Below are positions 55,902 through 63,800 of a DNA stretch of 64,000 nucleotides, in pieces. Position 1 is the first letter of the stretch. The number at the start of each line of letters is the position of its first letter. The position numbers and the translations under genes are program-made. Where the stretch lies: contig NZ_JALHMP010000005.1 in NCBI RefSeq assembly GCF_022843985.1, positions 124,001 through 188,000 of the forward strand. The letters are read 5' to 3'. This DNA is from Phreatobacter sp. (GTDB lineage Bacteria; Pseudomonadota; Alphaproteobacteria; Rhizobiales; Phreatobacteraceae). The notes below the pieces were generated by a model that was not told the DNA's origin, made no database searches, and saw only the letters and a program-made list of their open reading frames with translations.

Positions 55902-56771
55902 TCAGGCCAGCCGGTAGACCCGCTTGGCGGTTGATGAAAAGACAGCGGCGTGATCCCCCGCGGGGACGGCGGCCCGATGGGCGTCGAGGAGCGCGGCATA
56001 AGTGGTCCAGAGCTTCTCGATCGGAAAGTTGGATCCGAACAGGCAGCGCTCGGCGCCGAACAGCGCCAGGGTTTCCCGGACGACCATGGCCACGTGGCCG
56101 GGATCGTTGCGGCGCAGGAACGTGCCGAGCCCGGATAGCTTGCTGACGACGTTCGGCCTTGCTGCGAGCATGGCCATGCCAGCCCGCCAGGCCTCCATGC
56201 CGCCCTCGGAAAGATCCTCCAGCATGCCGGCATGCTGCAGGACGAAGGTCACACCGGGACAGGCGTCGGCGAGAGCGGCAGCCCCCGCCATCTGCCCGGC
56301 GAAGACCTGCAGGTCGAAACTCCAGCCATAGTCGGAAAGGCGGGCGATGTTGCGCTGCAGGGTCGGATTGGTGGCCAGATCCGGATCGGCGGCAAAGCGG
56401 TAGAGCGGGTTCTCGTGCCAGTGCAACTGCTGGCGCACGCCACGGATGCTGGCATTGCGGGCGAGGGCCTCGAGCTGCGGGCGGACATCGCCGGCCAGCA
56501 TGTCGGCATAGGCGACGATGGCGATGGGAAAGCCGCTCTCCGCGGCGGCTTGGGCGACAAAGGCCGCTTCCGCGAGGAAGCGGTCCACCGGCCAGTTGGC
56601 CTGGACATAGACCGCCCCGGTCAGGCCCGACACCGCGGCATCGGCGAGATATTCGGTCACCGGATAGTCGCGCCGGATCGGTTCATAGGGGCCGAAGATC
56701 CGCGGCTGCATGGGCCCGGTGAGCCATGGCAGGTCGGCCTGACGCCAGATATGGAAATGGGCGTCGATCAT
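55902..56771 (-). CDS. Amidohydrolase family protein (amidohydrolase-2 / PDC-lactonase-like)
   Basis: This 289-residue TIM-barrel hydrolase begins MIDAHFHIWR, the HxH metal motif, and has LQHAGM and LFGSNFPIEKLW with the catalytic Asp position occupied by Asn. Related enzymes include 2-pyrone-4,6-dicarboxylate lactonase and 4-sulfomuconolactone hydrolase, which open lactone rings. The start at 56771 overlaps the CoxE-like stop by 4 bp, and the longer frame is rejected. The role is probably ring opening in the same pathway as the Mo-hydroxylase. Confidence 0.85.
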   Translation of the reverse strand: MIDAHFHIWRQADLPWLTGPMQPRIFGPYEPIRRDYPVTEYLADAAVSGLTGAVYVQANWPVDRFLAEAAFVAQAAAESGFPIAIVAYADMLAGDVRPQLEALARNASIRGVRQQLHWHENPLYRFAADPDLATNPTLQRNIARLSDYGWSFDLQVFAGQMAGAAALADACPGVTFVLQHAGMLEDLSEGGMEAWRAGMAMLAARPNVVSKLSGLGTFLRRNDPGHVAMVVRETLALFGAERCLFGSNFPIEKLWTTYAALLDAHRAAVPAGDHAAVFSSTAKRVYRLA

Positions 56772-57898
56772 GCCGCGCGCTCCCGGCCGATCGACAGGAC
56801 ATGGCGGCAAATGGCGGCGGTCGTCCCGCCATTGGTCAGCGAGGTGATGAAGGGCCGGATGGCGGCGAGCCCCTCGGTTGCGGGGCGGTAGTCGCGCCCG
56901 GTCGCCAGGGGCGACAGCCAGTCGATGCGGTGCGCCCGTGCCGCGAGGTGCCGGACAGCCCGGATCATGGCGCCGGGGTCGCCGCGCTCCAGCCCGTCCG
57001 ACAGGATCAGGACGACGGCGCCGCGTGCATAGCCGGCAAATCGTGGTACTGCGAGGAAGGTCTCGAGGGCGTCACCGATCCGCGTTCCGCCATCCCAGTC
57101 GGCGACCAGATCGGCGGCGATGCCGAGGGCCCGGCTGCGGTTGCGGCGCTTCAGCGCCGTGGTGAGGCGGGTCAGCCGCGTTCCGAAGGTGAAGACCTCG
57201 ACCCGCGGGGCCCCCTGGACGAGGGCATGGGCGAGGGCGAGATTGGCGTCGGTCCGCTGCTTCATCGAACCCGACACGTCGATCAGCAGCAGGACCGGCC
57301 GCACGCGGCTGCTCCGCCGCCAGCGCTTCAGCGCCATGACCTCCCCGTCATTGCGGATGGCGGCCTTGAGGCTGGCGGCGAGGTCGAAGCCGGGGCCACG
57401 CCGGGCGCGCCGCTGACGATAGCCGCGCCGCCGGGGCAGGGCCTCGGGAAGGTCGCGTGTGAATCGGTTGAGGGTGTCGCTGTCGTCCGGGGGCTGCAAC
57501 TGGCGGACGGCCAGGGCTTCGGCGCTGGTCGCCTCGCGGCCGGTCTCATGCACCTCTTCGCCGATCAGGATTTCCTGACCGGCGCCCTCCTCCTCGACCT
57601 TCATCTCGTCGTCGGGCTGCCATGAATCGTCCTCGCCGGGCTCGCCGGCGGCGCCGAGGAAATGGCTGTCGAAGAGCGCGTCGAACGTGTCCCGCCGCTC
57701 GAAGGGGGGGCCGATCGTCGCCACCGCAGCCTTGCGCACATCCTCGATGGAGCGCGGTCCGAGAAGCTGCACCGCGCTGAGGAAGAGGACGGTCTGCTCC
57801 GGCGCGACGGCGAAGCCGTTGGCGCGCAGCAACGTGGTGAAGGCGACGAGGGGCCGGGCGGCGGCCGGCAGTCGCGGCGGGGCGAGGGGGGCGCTCAT
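56768..57898 (-). CDS. VWA-domain protein, CoxE-like maturation factor
   Basis: This 376-residue protein of the CoxE/DUF58-like VWA group has an acidic low-complexity linker near residues 85-120, and a von Willebrand A domain with the metal-adhesion site LLIDVSGSM and later DGGTRIGDALETF. CoxE acts with the MoxR ATPase CoxD to mature molybdenum CO-dehydrogenase-type enzymes. It overlaps the MoxR stop by 4 bp, which supports a shared role on the Mo-hydroxylase encoded upstream. Confidence 0.88.
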   Translation of the reverse strand: MSAPLAPPRLPAAARPLVAFTTLLRANGFAVAPEQTVLFLSAVQLLGPRSIEDVRKAAVATIGPPFERRDTFDALFDSHFLGAAGEPGEDDSWQPDDEMKVEEEGAGQEILIGEEVHETGREATSAEALAVRQLQPPDDSDTLNRFTRDLPEALPRRRGYRQRRARRGPGFDLAASLKAAIRNDGEVMALKRWRRSSRVRPVLLLIDVSGSMKQRTDANLALAHALVQGAPRVEVFTFGTRLTRLTTALKRRNRSRALGIAADLVADWDGGTRIGDALETFLAVPRFAGYARGAVVLILSDGLERGDPGAMIRAVRHLAARAHRIDWLSPLATGRDYRPATEGLAAIRPFITSLTNGGTTAAICRHVLSIGRERAA

Positions 57899-58779
57899 GC
57901 CGCCACCGCCCGGATGAACGCGTCCATGCGCGGGCGCATGAGCGCGAAGTCCTCCTCGTCCTTCAGGGCTGTGCCGATCGAGCGACGGAAGGCGTCAGGC
58001 CAGGACGCGCCGGTGCGGTGGAGGGCGGTCGCCGCCTCCGCCCAGTCGACGGCTTCCGCCACGCCGGGCGGCTTGGTGAGCGGCTCCTGCCGCAGCAGGC
58101 CCACGGCATGGACGATCGCCCGCGCCGTGCCCTCGGCCACGGCGGAGGAGCGCAGCATGATGATGGCCGCCTCGCGCGCCGGGTCGGGATAGGGGATGTA
58201 GTGGTAGACGCAGCGGCGGCGCAGCGCCTCATGCAGGTCGCGGGTGCGGTTGGAGGTGAGGACGACGACGGGCCGATCGGCGGCGCGCAGCGTGCCACGT
58301 TCGGGGATGGAAATGGAGAAGTCGGAGAGGAATTCGAGGAGGAAGGCCTCGAATTCATGGTCGGAACGGTCGATCTCGTCGATCAGCAGCACGGTGGACT
58401 CCGGCCGCCTGAGCGCCGCCAGCATCGGCCGCTCGATGAGGAAATCGTCGCGGTAGATGTCGACCGTGTCGCCCTCCCGCGCCTGGCGGATGGCGAGCAT
58501 CTGGCGGGGATAGTTCCATTCGTAGAGGGCCGCGGAGGCGTCGATGCCCTCGAAACATTGCAGGCGGATGAGCTGCCGGCCGAGGATGCCCGCCAGCGCC
58601 TTGGCCGCCTCGGTCTTGCCGACGCCGGGCGCCCCCTCAAGCAGCAACGGCTTGCCGAGCGCCAGCGCCAGGAATCCGGCCGTGGCGATGCCGTCATCGG
58701 CGAGATAGAGCGCGGCCCTCAGCGCCTCGGCCAGGGCCTCGGGGCTCGCAAGGCCGGCGATGGGCGGTTGCAGCGCCAT
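57895..58779 (-). CDS. MoxR-family AAA ATPase (CoxD-like)
   Basis: This 294-residue AAA+ ATPase has Walker A GAPGVGKTE, Walker B VLLIDEID, sensor TSNRTRDLHEALRRRC with the arginine finger region, and the MoxR-type insert. It pairs with the CoxE-like gene 4 bp overlapped downstream and follows the split large subunit by 5 bp. By analogy with CoxD it would use ATP to insert sulfur or remodel the molybdenum-copper or molybdenum site during maturation. Confidence 0.92.
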   Translation of the reverse strand: MALQPPIAGLASPEALAEALRAALYLADDGIATAGFLALALGKPLLLEGAPGVGKTEAAKALAGILGRQLIRLQCFEGIDASAALYEWNYPRQMLAIRQAREGDTVDIYRDDFLIERPMLAALRRPESTVLLIDEIDRSDHEFEAFLLEFLSDFSISIPERGTLRAADRPVVVLTSNRTRDLHEALRRRCVYHYIPYPDPAREAAIIMLRSSAVAEGTARAIVHAVGLLRQEPLTKPPGVAEAVDWAEAATALHRTGASWPDAFRRSIGTALKDEEDFALMRPRMDAFIRAVAA

Positions 58780-58784
58780 GGCCC

Positions 58785-59819
58785 TCAGCCTCCCCCGCCA
58801 CGGCGCGGCTGGGGCCTTGCCCCGCCATTGGCCTTGATGCCGCGCAGCACCTTCTCCGGCGTGATCGGCAGGTCGTTCACCCGGACGCCGACGGCGTTGT
58901 AGACCGCGTTGGCAATGGCCGGCAGCACCGGGTTGGCGCACATCTCGCCCGGTCCCTTACCGCCGAAGGGGCCGTCGGGGGCGGGCCGCTCAAGAATCGT
59001 CACCGAATAGGGCGCGGTGTCGCCGGGGCCCGGCATCAGATATTCGTTGAAGTCGCGCGGCCCGTGGCTTGGGTCGGGATAATAGGGCTCCGGCGTCTCG
59101 TAGAGCGCGTGGCTGATGCCCATCCAGGCGCCGCCGACGAGCTGCTGCTCGACCATCTTCGGATTGATCGCCCGCCCCAATTCGTAGGCCGAGGCCATCT
59201 TCAGCACGGTGACCTCGCCGGTCTCGTCGTCGACCTCGACATCGGCGACGAGGCAGGCATGGGCGAAGGCGGTGTTGGGGTTCAACTCGCCGGTCTGCGG
59301 ATCGACCGTCGACAGCGGGATGAGGAAGATGCCGCGCCCTGCGATGGTCTTGCCCTGCTTGAACTGCGCCGCCTGGGCGGTGGCCTTGACCGTGATCGAC
59401 CGCGACGGCGCCCCCTTCACGTGAATGTTGCCACGCCCGTCGGTGACCAGATCTCCGGCATTGACCTCAAGTTCCTCGGCAGCCGCCTCCAGCAGGACGC
59501 CGCGCGCCTCGCGGGCGGCGGCGATGACGGCATTGCCCATGCGATGCGTGCCGCGCGAGGCGAAACTGCCCATGTCGTGGGGGCCGGTGTCGCTGTCGGC
59601 GGTGTCGACATAGACGTCCTCCATCGGCACGCCGAGCGTTTCCGCCGCGACCTGACGCGTCACCTGTTTCATGCCCTGACCGAGGTCGATGGCCGAGAGC
59701 GCGACGGTGAACTTGCCGTCCGGATTGGAGTGGATCAGTGCCTGGCTCGGGTCTCCCCCGAGATTCATGCCGATGGGATAGTTGACGGACGCCATGCCGC
59801 GCCCCCGGTGCCGGGCCAT
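58785..59819 (-). CDS. Molybdenum hydroxylase large subunit, C-terminal part (split gene)
   Basis: This 344-residue protein corresponds to the second half of a CoxL/xanthine-dehydrogenase large subunit: AIDLGQGMKQVTRQVAAETLGVP, DTGPHDMGSFASRGTH, and GGKGPGEMCANPVLPAIANAVYNAVGVR, which carries the active-site Glu and the C-terminal motif. The start is separate: AGGAGG lies 7 nt before the ATG at 59819, inside the end of the upstream gene. The upstream stop is 1 nt before it (TGACATG), so translation is coupled. The N-terminal cofactor half is the next gene. Confidence 0.88.
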   Translation of the reverse strand: MARHRGRGMASVNYPIGMNLGGDPSQALIHSNPDGKFTVALSAIDLGQGMKQVTRQVAAETLGVPMEDVYVDTADSDTGPHDMGSFASRGTHRMGNAVIAAAREARGVLLEAAAEELEVNAGDLVTDGRGNIHVKGAPSRSITVKATAQAAQFKQGKTIAGRGIFLIPLSTVDPQTGELNPNTAFAHACLVADVEVDDETGEVTVLKMASAYELGRAINPKMVEQQLVGGAWMGISHALYETPEPYYPDPSHGPRDFNEYLMPGPGDTAPYSVTILERPAPDGPFGGKGPGEMCANPVLPAIANAVYNAVGVRVNDLPITPEKVLRGIKANGGARPQPRRGGGG

Positions 59820-59820
59820 G

Positions 59821-61569
59821 TCAGCGCCTCCTCGTGCCGAAGACGGAGGAAAAGCGCACGGCGCCGTGCTGTGTCGGCTGCGCCGGGGCCGGGGCCGGGG
59901 CCGCAGCGGGGGGCGGTGCGGTGGCGGCCGTTGGCGGCATGGCGGGCGGCGGGGCCGCCGGCATCGGCTGGTAGGCGGGCGGCATGCTCGCCGGCGTCGG
60001 CCGGTAGGGCTCGTATTGCGGCACGGCAGCGGGTGTCGGCCGGGCTTCGGCAGACCCCTCCATGATCGGCTGCTTGGTCATGGGAATGCGCATGGCGCCC
60101 GCCGGCAGAGTCTCGGTGGCGGGACCCGTCCGGGTTTCCGGCCTGCCGATGCGGCCATTATCGTCGATGGGCGTCGCCGGGATCAGCGCGCGGGCGCCGC
60201 CGCCACCGGTCAGGGAGGACTGGCGTCGCGCCTCGTCGGACAGTGGCCATCCCGCCTTCTCCGCCACGACCTGCACGCATTCGATGAGGGCCGTGTTCTT
60301 GGCGACCCGGCGATGCGCCTTCATGTCCTCGTCGCGGTAGGCGTTGAGGATGCGGAATTCCATCGGGTCCATGCCGCAGGCCTCCGCGCCCTTGTCCATA
60401 TGGACCTCCAGCGCGAAATCGACCGCGGTGATCCCGAAGCCGCGCATGGCGGTCGAAGGGCAGCGGTTGGTATAGGCCACATAGATGTCGGCGCTGACAT
60501 TGGGGATCGTGTAGGGCCCCGGCAGATGCGCGGTGCACTTGATCGCGGCGTAGCTCGACAGGCGCGTATAGGCGCCGGCGTCGAAATAGCTGCGGATGCG
60601 GCGGGCGACGATGCGGCCGTCGCGCAGGATGCCGTCCTTGATGTAGATGCGCTCGGCACCGCGCGGCGAGCCGTAGAGCATCTCCTCCTCGCGATCGAGG
60701 ACATAGCGGACCGGCTGGCCGGTCATCATGGCGCCGAGGATCGACAGCGGCTCGGTCAGGGAGTCGACCTTGCCGCCGAAGCCGCCGCCCACCGTGCCGC
60801 CGATGAAATGCAGGCGGTTGGATTCGAGCTTGAGGATCTTGGCCGCCGTGCCGAGGGAGAAGAACAGGCCCTGTGCGCAGGAATGCACGACGAAGCGGTC
60901 GTTCTGCTCGGGCGCGGCGATGGAGCCGTTGGTCTCGGTTGGCGCGTGCTCGATGGGCGACATCTGGTAGCGGTCGTCGACGATGAAGTCGGCCGTGGCG
61001 AAGGCCCTGTCGACGTCGCCGAAACGCAGCTTCGAGTGATCGTAGCGGTCGTGATATTCAAAATAATTGTTCGGATAGGTCTCGTTGACGACGGGTGCGC
61101 CTGGCTTCAGTGCCTCCTCGACGTCGAAGACATGGGGCAGCACGTCGTAGTCGACGCGCACCAGCGCCCGTGCGGCCAGGGCCTGCTGCTCGGTCTCGGC
61201 GATGATCGCCACAACGGGTTCGCCCTTGTAGGAGACCTTGCTCACCGCCAGCGTCGGCTCGTCGTCCTTGCCGAAATTGATCAGGCTGAGGAGGGTGTTC
61301 TTGTTCAGCGGCACGTCGGCGCCGCGCAGGATGCGCTTGACGCCCGGCGCCCGCTCGGCGGCGGTGGTGTCGATGGCCCGGATACGGGCGTGGTGATGCG
61401 GGCTGCGCACCACCTTCAGATGGAGCAGCCCCTCGAAGGCGTGATCGTCGAAGAAGGGCGAGCGTCCCGTGACATGGCCGGGCATGTCCTGGCGCTGGGC
61501 GCCCTTGCCGACGATGTTGAGATTGTCGTCGCGCTCGGCGGCGAAGAGATCCTTGCGGAATTCCAGCAT
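59821..61569 (-). CDS. Molybdenum hydroxylase large subunit, N-terminal part (split gene)
   Basis: This 582-residue protein holds the first half of a CoxL-like large subunit: the a/b-hammerhead domain (RSPHHHARIRAIDTTAA), TVGGGFGGK and CPSTAMRGFG of the pterin-binding region. It then ends in a ~130-residue Pro/Ala-rich low-complexity tail with repeated PAAAP, PPP and PMPAAPPPAMPP. The remaining catalytic residues are in the next gene. The tail may link or flexibly dock the halves. The start at 61569 follows GGAGGCGAC. It has no signal peptide, so the enzyme is cytoplasmic, with FAD and Fe-S subunits upstream. Confidence 0.87.
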   Translation of the reverse strand: MLEFRKDLFAAERDDNLNIVGKGAQRQDMPGHVTGRSPFFDDHAFEGLLHLKVVRSPHHHARIRAIDTTAAERAPGVKRILRGADVPLNKNTLLSLINFGKDDEPTLAVSKVSYKGEPVVAIIAETEQQALAARALVRVDYDVLPHVFDVEEALKPGAPVVNETYPNNYFEYHDRYDHSKLRFGDVDRAFATADFIVDDRYQMSPIEHAPTETNGSIAAPEQNDRFVVHSCAQGLFFSLGTAAKILKLESNRLHFIGGTVGGGFGGKVDSLTEPLSILGAMMTGQPVRYVLDREEEMLYGSPRGAERIYIKDGILRDGRIVARRIRSYFDAGAYTRLSSYAAIKCTAHLPGPYTIPNVSADIYVAYTNRCPSTAMRGFGITAVDFALEVHMDKGAEACGMDPMEFRILNAYRDEDMKAHRRVAKNTALIECVQVVAEKAGWPLSDEARRQSSLTGGGGARALIPATPIDDNGRIGRPETRTGPATETLPAGAMRIPMTKQPIMEGSAEARPTPAAVPQYEPYRPTPASMPPAYQPMPAAPPPAMPPTAATAPPPAAAPAPAPAQPTQHGAVRFSSVFGTRRR

Positions 61570-61580
61570 CGTCGCCTCCG

Positions 61581-62066
61581 TCAATATGTGCGCTTGGCCT
61601 GCCCGCCGCGGGCGGCGGCCAGGATGGCCTCGATGATGGCGTCGTAGCCGGTGCAGCGGCAGATATTGCCGGAGATGCCGTCGATCACCTCCGCGCGGGT
61701 CGGGTTCGGGTTCGCCGCGAGAAGGGCTTTGGCCGCCGTCAGCATCCCCGGCGTGCAGAAGCCGCACTGGGCCGCGAAATGGTCCATGAAAGCTTGTTGC
61801 AGCGGATGCAGGACCGGCCCCTCGGCCATGCCGGAGACGGTCTCGACATGCTTGCCCTCGCAGGTGGCCGCCAAGGTCAGGCAGGACAGCTGCAGGTCGC
61901 CGTCGACCAGCACCGTGCAGGTCCCGCAGGTTCCCTGGCCGCAGCCGTACTTGGGACCAAAATCGTTGAGGCCGCGGCGAAGCAGCGTCAGGAGATTATC
62001 GGAGGGGCCGACGAAGGCGGCGCGGTCGGAGCCGTTGAGGCGGAACTGGACGGGAATCTTGGCCAT
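61581..62066 (-). CDS. 2Fe-2S subunit of a molybdenum hydroxylase (CoxS-like)
   Basis: This 161-residue protein has a plant-type 2Fe-2S site YGCGQGTCGTCTVLVDG and a second helical-domain cluster with CGFCTPGM and ICRCTGYDAII. It is CoxS/XdhA-like and would carry electrons from the molybdenum site to FAD. The ATG at 62066 gives the normal length, and GGAGGCACC precedes it. It lies 10 bp downstream of the FAD subunit. Confidence 0.93.
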   Translation of the reverse strand: MAKIPVQFRLNGSDRAAFVGPSDNLLTLLRRGLNDFGPKYGCGQGTCGTCTVLVDGDLQLSCLTLAATCEGKHVETVSGMAEGPVLHPLQQAFMDHFAAQCGFCTPGMLTAAKALLAANPNPTRAEVIDGISGNICRCTGYDAIIEAILAAARGGQAKRTY

Positions 62067-62076
62067 GGGTGCCTCC

Positions 62077-62895
62077 TCAGTCCTGACCCGACAGGAGCCG
62101 GGCCAGATGCACCGGCAGGACCTCGCGCCGGTACCATTCGCTGGCGATGGCATCGGTGACAGGCCGGATGCCCTCCGCGGCTGCGGCGCGGGCGGCGGTG
62201 ATGGCGGCGGCATCGAGCGCCTTGCCCTCCAGCACGCGCTCCACCGCCTTCGCGCGCATCGGCACCGGCGCCATGGCGCCGAATGCGACCCGCGCACCGC
62301 TCACCCGGCCGCCCGACATGGGCAGGTGCGCCGCCACCGACAGGACGGCGAGGCCCTTGGGCCTGACCCGGCTCACCTTGCGGAAGCGGAAATCGGCGGC
62401 ATTCTGCGGCGGCGCGAACTGGACCGCCGTCACCAGGCCCTGGCCGCCACGCGCCCGGCCGGCGAGGAACTCCTCCAGCGGCACGGCGCGCGGCGCACCG
62501 AAGCCCTGCATGACCATCACCTGGGCATCGAGGGCCAGCAGCGCCACGGTGAAGTCGCCATAGGGGCTCTCGGCGAAAAGATTGCCGCCGATACTGGCCA
62601 TGTTGCGTACCGCCGGGCCGCCGATGGCCTGGGCCGGAGCATGCAGATAGGCCAGTTCACGGCGTTTCAGGATTGCCGCCATGGTAACGCCCGCGCCGAG
62701 CTCGACCCTGCCGGACAGGTTGATCTGCCGGTAGGCCGGATCGACCAGACGCAGGATCAGTCCGTCGGTGAGCCGGCCCTCGTTGATGTCACGCATGATC
62801 AGCGTTCCGCCGGACAGCAGCCGGGCGGTGCGGTCGCCCGCGATGAGGCCGGCGGCGTCCGAGAAGGTCGATGCGGTGCGGAACTCGATCGGCAT
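62077..62895 (-). CDS. FAD-binding subunit of a molybdenum hydroxylase (CoxM-like)
   Basis: This 272-residue subunit has the FAD-binding GDRTARLLSGGTLIM and AVRNMASIGGNLFAESPYGD motifs of the CoxM/XdhB family, and the C-terminal CO-dehydrogenase flavoprotein domain (AVLSVAAHL, ARVAFGAMAPVPMRA). It completes the cytoplasmic three-subunit M-S-L set encoded in this order. It would pass electrons to NAD or a quinone, not determinable here. The ATG at 62895 follows a weak site. Confidence 0.92.
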   Translation of the reverse strand: MPIEFRTASTFSDAAGLIAGDRTARLLSGGTLIMRDINEGRLTDGLILRLVDPAYRQINLSGRVELGAGVTMAAILKRRELAYLHAPAQAIGGPAVRNMASIGGNLFAESPYGDFTVALLALDAQVMVMQGFGAPRAVPLEEFLAGRARGGQGLVTAVQFAPPQNAADFRFRKVSRVRPKGLAVLSVAAHLPMSGGRVSGARVAFGAMAPVPMRAKAVERVLEGKALDAAAITAARAAAAEGIRPVTDAIASEWYRREVLPVHLARLLSGQD

Positions 62896-62897
62896 GG

Positions 62898-63350
62898 TCA
62901 GGGCACTCCACCTTGGAGTTCGGGGAGGTGGCGGACAGCCTCCATGCCGGCCGAGTACACGTCGTTGCCGACCGTCTCGGCCAGCTCCGCCTCGCGGCCC
63001 GGGGGCGTGGTGAAGCGGCTTTCCCAGTGCCAGAAGCTGCGGTTGCCGTCGGTCACGGGCAAGAGCCGGATGTGGGCGACGTAGTTGAACAGCGGGATCG
63101 GCGTGTCGAGCAGGCAGTAGCTGTAGGTCATCTCCAGATCCGACAGGGACAGGAGCTGTTCGCGCAATTCGCTGCCATCCTGCAGGGTGAACCTGCGGAC
63201 GCAGCCGATCCTGTCGGAGGGATGGCCGCGTTCGATGGCGCTGGCGGCGACGATCGGGTGATACTGGTCGTGACCGTTGAAGTCGCGCAGGACGGCCCAG
63301 AGGGCATCGACCGGCGCATTGATGATGGTGCTGCGGACGACCTTGGGCAC
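62898..63350 (-). CDS. SRPBCC family protein, first of a tandem pair (CoxG/START-like)
   Basis: This 150-residue helix-grip fold protein has STIINAPVDALWAVLRDFNGHDQYHPIV, RRFTLQDGSELREQLLSLSDLEMTYSYCLLDTPIPL and a closing helix. It is clearly paralogous to its neighbour at 63352-63789. SRPBCC proteins bind hydrophobic small molecules; CoxG-like members serve CO-dehydrogenase membrane attachment. The start is GTG at 63350 with GGAGGGTGAT before it, 1 nt after the upstream stop. It lies 2 bp from coxM. Confidence 0.82.
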   Translation of the reverse strand: MPKVVRSTIINAPVDALWAVLRDFNGHDQYHPIVAASAIERGHPSDRIGCVRRFTLQDGSELREQLLSLSDLEMTYSYCLLDTPIPLFNYVAHIRLLPVTDGNRSFWHWESRFTTPPGREAELAETVGNDVYSAGMEAVRHLPELQGGVP

Positions 63351-63351
63351 A

Positions 63352-63789
63352 TCACCCTCCGAAGGCGCGCTTGAGCGAGTCGAACCCCGCCTGGAAGACG
63401 TTGGTGCCGATGTTGGAGACGAGGTCCTGTTCCCGCTCCGGCGCGCAATCGAACTCGGCGGACCATTCGACAAAGGTGCGATCCTGATCGGTGATCGGCG
63501 TCAGCCGCAGGGTCGCCACGTAGTCCGTCAGCGGCATGGGGCTGTCGAGGATCGAATAGGTGCAGAACATGTCGAAGTCGGAGAGGCCGAGCAGCTTCTC
63601 GCGCAGCTTGTCGCCGTTGCGCAGGGAGAAGGCCCTGACACAGCCCACCTTGTCGGCGGGCTCGCCATTCTCGATCCGGCTCTCCGCCACGGCGGGGACC
63701 CAGTTGGGCAGACCGTTGAAGTCGCGCACCCTCGCCCAGACCCGGGCCGCGGGAGCATTGACGACACTGGAGACATAGACGCGGGCCAT
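63352..63789 (-). CDS. SRPBCC family protein, second of a tandem pair
   Basis: This 145-residue SRPBCC protein has ARVYVSSVVNAPAARVWARVRDFNGLPNWVPAVAE and the strand-rich core AFSLRNGDKLREKLLGLSDFDMFCTYSILDSPMPLTDY. It aligns along its whole length with the SRPBCC protein at 62898-63350 and arose by local duplication. It would bind a hydrophobic ligand, perhaps the substrate or product of the Mo-hydroxylase or a membrane anchor. It is followed by the flotillin-like end upstream in the same strand. Confidence 0.82.
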   Translation of the reverse strand: MARVYVSSVVNAPAARVWARVRDFNGLPNWVPAVAESRIENGEPADKVGCVRAFSLRNGDKLREKLLGLSDFDMFCTYSILDSPMPLTDYVATLRLTPITDQDRTFVEWSAEFDCAPEREQDLVSNIGTNVFQAGFDSLKRAFGG

Positions 63790-63800
63790 GATCGTCTGCC

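Noticed and set aside
59821..61569. Aerobic CO dehydrogenase (form I) assignment for the cox-like cluster
   Set aside because: I do not see the AYXCSFR copper-site motif in the large subunit, and the neighbours are hydrolases. It is kept as a general Mo-hydroxylase.
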